Positions 1 through 4,151 of a DNA stretch of 5,845 nt are shown here, piece after piece. The stretch spans positions 1 through 5,845 of the forward strand of contig JAIEOG010000226.1 of assembly GCA_019750655.1 (NCBI GenBank). Direction: 5' to 3'. The notes beneath the pieces are model-generated. The model ran no database searches. It saw only the letters and a list, made by a program, of their open reading frames with translations, and was not told the origin of the DNA. Position numbers and translations under genes: made by a program. Within the stretch, counting starts at the first letter, position 1; every line of letters starts with the position of its first letter. This stretch comes from a bacterium (GTDB lineage: Bacteria; Bdellovibrionota; FAC87; UBA2466).

Positions 1-193
1 AATCGGCGAGCAAAGACTGCGCGATACGGTTGAGGTACCCGCCGCGGTAAATCTCGAAACGCTTTTCTAGGGAAGCTCCGCCCGTATCCAGTAAGGGCAC
101 GTCCAGATCTCTCCATTGGGGCGAGAGCTGCGCGATGCCCTGGCTAAAGCGGCGCTGCAGTTCTGCTAGCGAGAGTTTTTGCGGGTCTTCCAT
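1..193 (-). CDS. bufC: HvfC/BufC-like (DUF2063) RiPP partner protein, N-terminal part only
   Basis: The first 64 codons of a gene that continues past the left edge. The start is well fixed: on the minus strand the bases before it read TGA-ATT-ATG, so an in-frame stop lies one codon upstream. The visible protein starts MEDPQKLSLAELQRRF and later has the segment RFEIYRGGYLNRIAQSLLAD. This resembles the N-terminal helical region of DUF2063 proteins, where a 'Leu-Gln-x-x-Phe' helix is followed by an 'iYRxxYxxxxxxxLxxxfP' segment. In bufferin and oxazolin systems this family is the partner of the MNIO enzyme and helps to bind or present the precursor. The start lies 50 bp inside the end of the MNIO gene, in another frame, so translation is probably coupled. 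There is no clear Shine-Dalgarno sequence. The family call rests on about 64 residues plus gene order; the C-terminal domain cannot be seen. Confidence 0.78.
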   Translation of the reverse strand, partial: MEDPQKLSLAELQRRFSQGIAQLSPQWRDLDVPLLDTGGASLEKRFEIYRGGYLNRIAQSLLAD

Positions 194-1019
194 AATTCAT
201 TTCTGCAACGGATTTAGCTTTGAGGACTTCTGCCTCAAGGCGTTCCCATGGGGGAATGAGATCGTCCCATTCAATGAGTGTGCTTTTCACGCCGTGGCGC
301 CGAGCATACTGCGCATAGAGATCCCAAACCGCATCGCACACGGGCGCAGAATGTGAATCTGCAACGATATCGCCTCGGTCATCATGGCCCGCTAGGTGGA
401 TTTGCCCCACGCGCTCAAACGGAATGGAGTCTAAGTAAACCTGGGGATTGAAATGGTGGTTGCGGCTGCTGACATAGATATTGTTGATATCGAGGAGCAG
501 GCCGCAGTCGGATCGCCGGGCGATCTCAGAAAGAAATTCCCATTCCTGCATCTCGCTGCTTTCGAAGCTCACATAGCTAGAAAGGTTCTCGATTAGGATA
601 GGACGCTTCAGAAAGTCTTGCACGCGTAGGATGTTTTCTACGACCGCGCGAATGGCTTCTTCGTTGTAAGGGAGGGGAAAAAGGTCGTGTTGGCTCTGGC
701 CTTGAGTTCCCGTCCAGCAAAGGTGGTCGGAAAACCAGCTGGCCTGGATTTCATCCAAGAGAGATTTTACGCGCTTTAAGTGTTCGAGGTTGATTTGGGA
801 GCCCAGCGAGAGGCTGACTCCGTGTACGGCAACCGGGTAGTTCTCACGCACTTTTTCTAGGATTTCACGAGAGCAAAGGCGTGTTCCGTCGGTCCAATCG
901 ATAAAAGTTTCGGCGATGACTTCAATGAAGTCGACAGACGTAGAAGGGGAAGTGAGAAACTTCTCGTAGTGCGGGACGCGTAGACCGCATCCAAAACCTA
1001 GGGCGGGAAAATCCAGCAT
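144..1019 (-). CDS. bufB: MNIO-family (DUF692/UPF0276) multinuclear iron enzyme, BufB/HvfB-type peptide maturase
   Basis: A complete 291-residue protein, a usual length for DUF692/UPF0276 TIM-barrel enzymes. Family landmarks appear in order: LGFGCGLRVPHY (residues 7-18), DFIEVIAETF (30-39), AVHGVSLSLGS (64-74), SDHLCW (97-102), ILIENLSSY (141-149), LLLDINNIYVS (174-184), IHLAGHDD (207-214), DSHSAPV (221-227) and LIEWDD (248-253). The His, Asp, Glu and Asn residues in these blocks are of the kind that bind the two or three iron ions in MNIO enzymes; individual ligands are inferred from the family. Characterised relatives (MbnB, HvfB, BufB) oxidise precursor cysteines to oxazolone/thioamide or thiooxazole groups that bind copper. 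It lies between a small Cys-repeat peptide gene and a DUF2063 gene, so the peptide is the likely substrate. The ATG follows a run of seven T residues belonging to a terminator and has no normal ribosome binding site, yet the family homology begins within a few residues of it. It could be called HvfB or BufB; the context does not decide. Confidence 0.95.
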   Translation of the reverse strand: MLDFPALGFGCGLRVPHYEKFLTSPSTSVDFIEVIAETFIDWTDGTRLCSREILEKVRENYPVAVHGVSLSLGSQINLEHLKRVKSLLDEIQASWFSDHLCWTGTQGQSQHDLFPLPYNEEAIRAVVENILRVQDFLKRPILIENLSSYVSFESSEMQEWEFLSEIARRSDCGLLLDINNIYVSSRNHHFNPQVYLDSIPFERVGQIHLAGHDDRGDIVADSHSAPVCDAVWDLYAQYARRHGVKSTLIEWDDLIPPWERLEAEVLKAKSVAEMNYGRPAKTLASRTAAPL

Positions 1020-1052
1020 AAAAAAAGAAAGGGACGGGGATTGCCCCGTCCC
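1020..1052 (-). terminator. Intrinsic terminator or attenuator between precursor and MNIO genes
   Basis: On the minus strand a perfect 9-bp GC-rich stem (GGGACGGGG / CCCCGTCCC, 1031-1052) with a 4-base loop is followed by TTTCTTTTTTT. This is a textbook rho-independent terminator and works in the minus direction only, because no T-run follows the stem on the plus strand. It begins 17 bases after the precursor stop codon, and its T-run touches the ATG of the MNIO gene. I infer that most transcripts stop here and a minority read through, giving much precursor and little enzyme. That would suit a stoichiometric metal-binding peptide and a catalytic maturase. Confidence 0.9.
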
Positions 1053-1069
1053 CCCTAAGAAACAGAAGC

Positions 1070-1300
1070 TTATTCAGCTTTCTTTTCGGCGCCGCCGTCT
1101 TTGCAGGAGCCGCCTTCTTTGCAAGTGCCACCTTCTTTGCACGAGCCGCCATCTTTCTTAACATCCTTTTTCGGATGAGCAGCAGCGTTTTTGGTGTCTT
1201 TTTTCGGGTGAGCAGTCTTGCCGTCATTAGCTAAAGCAGCAGTGCTCGCACCGAGGAAGCCAGCAACCATGGCACTAGCGAGGATTTGTTTCGCGTTCAT
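1070..1300 (-). CDS. Secreted Cys-repeat RiPP metallophore precursor, HvfA/BufA-like
   Basis: A 76-residue peptide. Residues 1-24 form a Sec signal peptide: MNAKQ, a hydrophobic stretch, then the cleavage motif ALA-N after residue 24. The mature part has two AHPKKD units (residues 30-35 and 41-46), then three tandem six-residue units SCKEGG, TCKEGG and SCKDGG (residues 53-70) with Cys54, Cys60 and Cys66, and an AEKKAE tail. It is Lys- and Gly-rich and has no other cysteines. The MNIO and DUF2063 genes just downstream mark it as their substrate. Known HvfA-type precursors carry EGKCG repeats; here the pattern is EGG-S/T-C-K, so this is a related but non-standard core, and the exact subfamily is unsure. 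The ATG is preceded by AAAAGGA at 8 bases spacing. An overlapping Lys/Ala-rich reading frame in this stretch is a by-product of the repeats. The probable role is binding copper or another metal outside the cytoplasm after modification; the metal is inference. Confidence 0.88.
   Translation of the reverse strand: MNAKQILASAMVAGFLGASTAALANDGKTAHPKKDTKNAAAHPKKDVKKDGGSCKEGGTCKEGGSCKDGGAEKKAE
1092..1156 (-). repeat. 18-bp tandem repeat coding the Cys-Lys-Glu/Asp-Gly-Gly units
   Basis: Three consecutive 18-bp copies (1092-1109, 1110-1127, 1128-1145) and a partial fourth (1146-1156) share the plus-strand pattern cc(g/a)cc-n-tctttgca. Each copy encodes one six-residue unit with one cysteine. The partial copy, at the N-terminal side of the protein, encodes the Cys-less Lys-Asp-Gly-Gly lead-in. 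The DNA similarity suggests the core grew by in-frame duplication. Confidence 0.9.
1163..1215 (-). repeat. Two-copy repeat coding AHPKKD segments of the precursor
   Basis: Two 20-bp copies (1163-1182 and 1196-1215, offset 33 bp) agree at 17 of 20 bases. They encode the AHPKKD-V/T-K segments spaced 11 residues apart, which place His31 and His42 between the signal peptide and the Cys repeats. Confidence 0.75.
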
Positions 1301-1308
1301 TGATGTAG

Positions 1309-1315
1309 TCCTTTT
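1309..1315 (-). promoter_or_regulatory. Ribosome binding site of the metallophore precursor gene
   Basis: AAAAGGA on the minus strand, 8 bases before the ATG. This ordinary, good site contrasts with the missing site in front of the MNIO gene and supports stronger translation of the precursor. Confidence 0.8.
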
Positions 1316-1331
1316 CAGAGGTTGTAATACA

Positions 1332-1351
1332 GTTTCGGTCCTAACCGAAAC
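1332..1351. promoter_or_regulatory. Perfect 8+8 palindrome, possible operator or 5' mRNA hairpin
   Basis: GTTTCGGT and ACCGAAAC form a perfect inverted repeat around a 4-base centre. It begins 8 bases downstream of the -10 box of the minus-strand promoter, so it lies at or just after the transcript start of the metallophore operon. It could be the binding site of a dimeric repressor, which would suit a metal-stress operon, or an RNA hairpin at the 5' end of the message. It has no T-run on either side, so it is not a terminator. I do not recognise it as a known regulator's site. Confidence 0.6.
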
Positions 1352-1359
1352 ATCGGAAG

Positions 1360-1388
1360 ATTATCTCACTCTGAACTCCCCATGGCAA
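1360..1388 (-). promoter_or_regulatory. Sigma70-type promoter of the metallophore operon
   Basis: On the minus strand TTGCCA (1383-1388) and GATAAT (1360-1365) are separated by exactly 17 bases; they match the TTGACA and TATAAT consensus at 4 of 6 and 5 of 6 positions. Transcription would begin near 1352-1354 and leave a leader of about 50 bases that starts with the 8+8 palindrome. It is the best promoter candidate in the divergent gap. No comparably good promoter was found for the plus-strand gene. Confidence 0.7.
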
Positions 1389-1404
1389 TCCGGCTGACGT
1401 ACTA

Positions 1405-1416
1405 TTTCCGTTAGGA
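1405..1416 (+). repeat. Second, inverted copy of the TTTCsGTTAGGA motif before the aminopeptidase gene
   Basis: TTTCCGTTAGGA here matches TTTCGGTTAGGA in the minus-strand palindrome (complement of 1339-1350) at 11 of 12 positions. It lies just before the aminopeptidase ribosome binding site. The two copies point outward, each in the sense direction of its own gene. This could be a second half-site for the same regulator, or chance. Confidence 0.4.
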
Positions 1417-1420
1417 TTCT

Positions 1421-1429
1421 AAGGAGGTG
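1421..1429 (+). promoter_or_regulatory. Strong Shine-Dalgarno of the aminopeptidase gene
   Basis: AAGGAGGTG is a near-complete match to the 16S rRNA tail. The spacing is short, 4 bases from GGAGG to the ATG, but the length of the match supports the start at 1432. Confidence 0.85.
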
Positions 1430-1431
1430 GC

Positions 1432-2961
1432 ATGGCTTATCGAGTTTTTGGCGAGTTGGCGAAATGGAAGTTGGGGCTCAATACCAAAGTAAGCGGCGCG
1501 TCAGGTGCCGAAGGGTACGTGATTGTCCTTCCCGCACCGGCGTCCAAGGGCGCGGCGTGGGATGCCGATGCGGATTTTCTGGATCCCGCTCTGAGAAAAA
1601 CTCTTTCAGCCTACTTGCGGCGACTGGACTTTAAGACCAAGGCCGAAGAGTTCGTGGCGTTTGATCTGAATGCGGAAACGCGATGCGTGATCGCTTTTCT
1701 CCCCAAGAAAACTAAACCGTTTTCCGTTCTCGAACTTGCACGCAAAGCGCTGGAGCCCTTAAAGGATGCGGGGGCAAAGCAGGTCCGTGTGGATCTCCGG
1801 GCTACAAAAGAGAGCGCGTCTCTAGCAGCTGATGCGTTTGTAAGCGCCGCAGTGGCGCTGCGCTTCGAGCCGAAAAACTACGCCGATCCGGATCCCGATC
1901 ACAAACCCTTTCTCCCACAGCTCGAGCTCGTGCCGCCAGCGGGGCAGCTTTGGAGTGATGCGGTGTTGCGGCGCTGGCTTAGCATCGCAGCGGCGGGTAG
2001 TGGAGTTCGTTACCTGAGTGGTTTGGCGGGAAATGACCTAACCCCCACGGCTTATGTGAAACTCGCTTCGGAAATGGCCGCTGCTCAGGGGTTGAAGACT
2101 GAATTCTTTTCACTACAGCGGCTAGAGAAAATAGGAGCGGGTGCTTTTCTGGCGGTTGCTCGCGCATCGGCAGATAAGGGTGCGGGCATTCTGAAAATTA
2201 CCTACCAGCCCGCGAAACCCTCCGTGAAAATCGCTGTCGTGGGAAAGGGCATTACGTTCGACACGGGCGGTGTGCAGATTAAAAGCGGCGAGCATATGTA
2301 CGGCATGAACGGCGACATGGGTGGTTCGGCCGTGGCTCTTTGCTTTGTGTTGTTAGCAGAGCAGCTCAAACTCCCGTGGCAAGTCGATGCGTATCTGGCC
2401 ATCGCAGAAAATGCCATCGGCCCTGATGCGTTCCGCCCGAACGATATTGTGCGGACAATGAAGGGAAAAACCATTGAGGTGACCGATGCCGACGCGGAAG
2501 GCCGCATGGTTCTATCGGATACGCTTCATTTGGCGAGCCAGCAAACTCCCGATCTGATCTTGGACTTTGCAACGCTCACAGGCGCGTGTGTGCGAGCCAT
2601 CGGTACGAACTACAGTGGCGCCTATACGAACCGTGCCAAATGGTACGAGCGTATTCGGGAGGCTGGGGTGGCGAGTGGTGAGCGTGTTTGGCCGTTCCCC
2701 AACGACCCTGATTACGGGCGCTGCTTGAAATCAGAAATCGCTGACATCAAACAATGCCGCATCTCCGGTGGCTCCGATCACATCGAAGCGGGGTACTTTC
2801 TCAGTCAGTTTGTGCCGAAGAAGGTGCCGTGGGTGCATATCGATCTTTCGGCTGCGGAAGCAGAAGAGGGGCTGGCCCATGTTCCCGCGAAACTGACCGG
2901 TTTTGGAATCCGTTTCGCCTTGGAGTTCGTGCAGGGCCTTTTTGGTGAGCGTGCGCCATGA
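1432..2961 (+). CDS. pepA: Leucyl aminopeptidase, peptidase family M17
   Basis: A complete 509-residue protein, close to E. coli PepA in length. It removes N-terminal residues from peptides in the cytoplasm, using two metal ions. The C-terminal catalytic domain is clear: VGKGITFDTGG (residues 270-280), IKSGEHMYGMNGDMGG (283-298), and DADAEGRMVLSD (352-363) followed by an ATLTGACV loop. All expected ligands and catalytic residues are present by spacing: Lys272, Asp277, Lys284, Asp295, Asp354, Glu356 and Arg358. Residues 1 to about 170 form a less conserved N-terminal domain; there is no signal peptide. The usual NTDAEGR signature here reads DADAEGR, so the Asn and Thr before the metal-binding Asp are Asp and Ala. 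Some family members also bind DNA or act as cysteinyl-glycinases, but nothing here shows that. The gene is divergent from the metallophore operon across about 130 bp and overlaps mltA by 4 bp, so the two are probably one transcript. Confidence 0.96.
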   Translation: MAYRVFGELAKWKLGLNTKVSGASGAEGYVIVLPAPASKGAAWDADADFLDPALRKTLSAYLRRLDFKTKAEEFVAFDLNAETRCVIAFLPKKTKPFSVLELARKALEPLKDAGAKQVRVDLRATKESASLAADAFVSAAVALRFEPKNYADPDPDHKPFLPQLELVPPAGQLWSDAVLRRWLSIAAAGSGVRYLSGLAGNDLTPTAYVKLASEMAAAQGLKTEFFSLQRLEKIGAGAFLAVARASADKGAGILKITYQPAKPSVKIAVVGKGITFDTGGVQIKSGEHMYGMNGDMGGSAVALCFVLLAEQLKLPWQVDAYLAIAENAIGPDAFRPNDIVRTMKGKTIEVTDADAEGRMVLSDTLHLASQQTPDLILDFATLTGACVRAIGTNYSGAYTNRAKWYERIREAGVASGERVWPFPNDPDYGRCLKSEIADIKQCRISGGSDHIEAGYFLSQFVPKKVPWVHIDLSAAEAEEGLAHVPAKLTGFGIRFALEFVQGLFGERAP

Positions 2962-4151
2962 AGTTTCGGAGCCTAGTTCTGGTGCTTGCCCTAGGACTGG
3001 TGAGCTGCACGCGCACCCCCGTAAAAGATAGGTTTACGTCTTTACGTCGAGTGGTAGCGCCCGATGTTGCCGACGATATTGGGCGCGCAGATCTCGTGCG
3101 CGCGTTGGAAGAACATGCGCGCTTCCAGGCTTCGATACAGCCGCCCTCTTTGATGCGGTTTGGGGCGCACAGCATTCTATCCAAGGATTACGCCCAAGCA
3201 TTGCAGGATGTGGTCGTATTTTCGGCTCAAACTCCGGACGATGGGGTCTTCTTCCAAGAGTTTGCGAAGCGCTTTGAGTTCTACGAAGTGTACGGTGGGC
3301 CGCGGTGGGGCGAGGTGCTTTTGACTTCCTACTATGCCGCGGAAATTCCCGGTAGCCCGGTGCGCACAGCGCAGTTTGATACTCCGCTCTTGGGCCGGCC
3401 AGCGGATCTCGTGGAGGTCCCGACAGGGCAATACGACGATCGTTTCGCAGATGTAGGATCCATGCGCGGGCGCTTGCAGCGGGATAAAGCGCGCGGGCGC
3501 GATCAGCTGCTGCCTTATTACAGCCGTTCGCAGATCCAGCAGGGAGCGTTGGGCAAGCGCAAACTCGAACTAGCTTGGGTGGATGCGTTGGACGCCTTCT
3601 TTATGCAGATCCAGGGCTCGGGCACGATCGTCCTGCCGAATGAGCGCCTGCGCCTAGGCTATTCCGATCAGAACGGCCATCTTTACCAGTCCATCGGGAA
3701 GTTTTTGACGGACGTCATACCGCTGGAAAAACTCACTCTATCGTCCATTGAAAAGCACCTGCGCTCCTTACCTGCGCAAGAGCGCGATGCCGTTCTAAAC
3801 CGCAATCCCAGCTATGTCTTTTTTGAGAAAATCGAAGGCGATCCGAAGACAAGTTTTGGTAATGGCGTCTTTAGTGGCCGGACGATTGCGGTCGATGCGC
3901 GCTACTTCCCCAAGGGATCACTGGCGTTTCTCTCGTTCAAAAAGCCGCTCTTCGAATCCCCCGAAGCAGAGGAGCCTTCCGGTTGGGAAGATGTTGGCCG
4001 TTTTGTTATCGATCAGGATACGGGTGGTGCTATTCGCGGTGGTGGTCGGACAGACTTGTTTTGGGGTGCGGGGGACGAGGCTAAGCGCCATGCCGGCTTC
4101 ATTAAAGGCCCGGCGCGGCTGCTCTACCTCGCCCCGCGGATTCCACAGTAA
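2958..4151 (+). CDS. mltA: Membrane-bound lytic murein transglycosylase A, lipoprotein
   Basis: A complete 397-residue protein, slightly longer than E. coli MltA. It cleaves the MurNAc-GlcNAc bond of peptidoglycan to leave 1,6-anhydro ends and acts on the periplasmic side of the outer membrane. The N terminus is a lipoprotein signal: MKFRS, a hydrophobic run, then the lipobox LVSC with lipidated Cys17. MltA landmarks follow: LPYYSRSQIQQGAL, LAWVDALDAFFMQIQGSG, LGYSDQNGHLYQSIGKFL and NPSYVFFEKIEGDP. The C-terminal 3D (double-psi barrel) part has GRTIAVDARYFPKGSLAFL and VIDQDTGGAIRGGGRTDLFWG. Asp354 in the DTGG motif corresponds to the catalytic Asp of E. coli MltA. The ATG overlaps the aminopeptidase stop (ATGA), with a weak GGTGAG 8 bases upstream, pointing to translational coupling. 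The stop codon touches the stop of the convergent glutamine synthetase gene. Confidence 0.96.
   Translation: MKFRSLVLVLALGLVSCTRTPVKDRFTSLRRVVAPDVADDIGRADLVRALEEHARFQASIQPPSLMRFGAHSILSKDYAQALQDVVVFSAQTPDDGVFFQEFAKRFEFYEVYGGPRWGEVLLTSYYAAEIPGSPVRTAQFDTPLLGRPADLVEVPTGQYDDRFADVGSMRGRLQRDKARGRDQLLPYYSRSQIQQGALGKRKLELAWVDALDAFFMQIQGSGTIVLPNERLRLGYSDQNGHLYQSIGKFLTDVIPLEKLTLSSIEKHLRSLPAQERDAVLNRNPSYVFFEKIEGDPKTSFGNGVFSGRTIAVDARYFPKGSLAFLSFKKPLFESPEAEEPSGWEDVGRFVIDQDTGGAIRGGGRTDLFWGAGDEAKRHAGFIKGPARLLYLAPRIPQ

Noticed and set aside
922..1227. Lys/Ala-rich 101-residue reading frame overlapping the metallophore precursor
   Set aside because: It is the precursor's repeats read in another frame, runs through the terminator into the MNIO gene, and has no ribosome binding site or family match.
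1400..1405. TACTAT as a -10 box for pepA
   Set aside because: No acceptable -35 box is found about 17 bases upstream, so the pepA promoter is left unassigned.
1382..1414. Ten-codon open frame (ATG to TAG) upstream of pepA, considered as a leader peptide
   Set aside because: It has no Shine-Dalgarno sequence and no telling codons such as a run of regulatory amino acids; chance is sufficient.
2801..3184. 127-residue minus-strand reading frame antisense to pepA and mltA
   Set aside because: It lies wholly opposite conserved coding sequence and its Arg/Ser/Thr-rich composition is typical of an antisense shadow.
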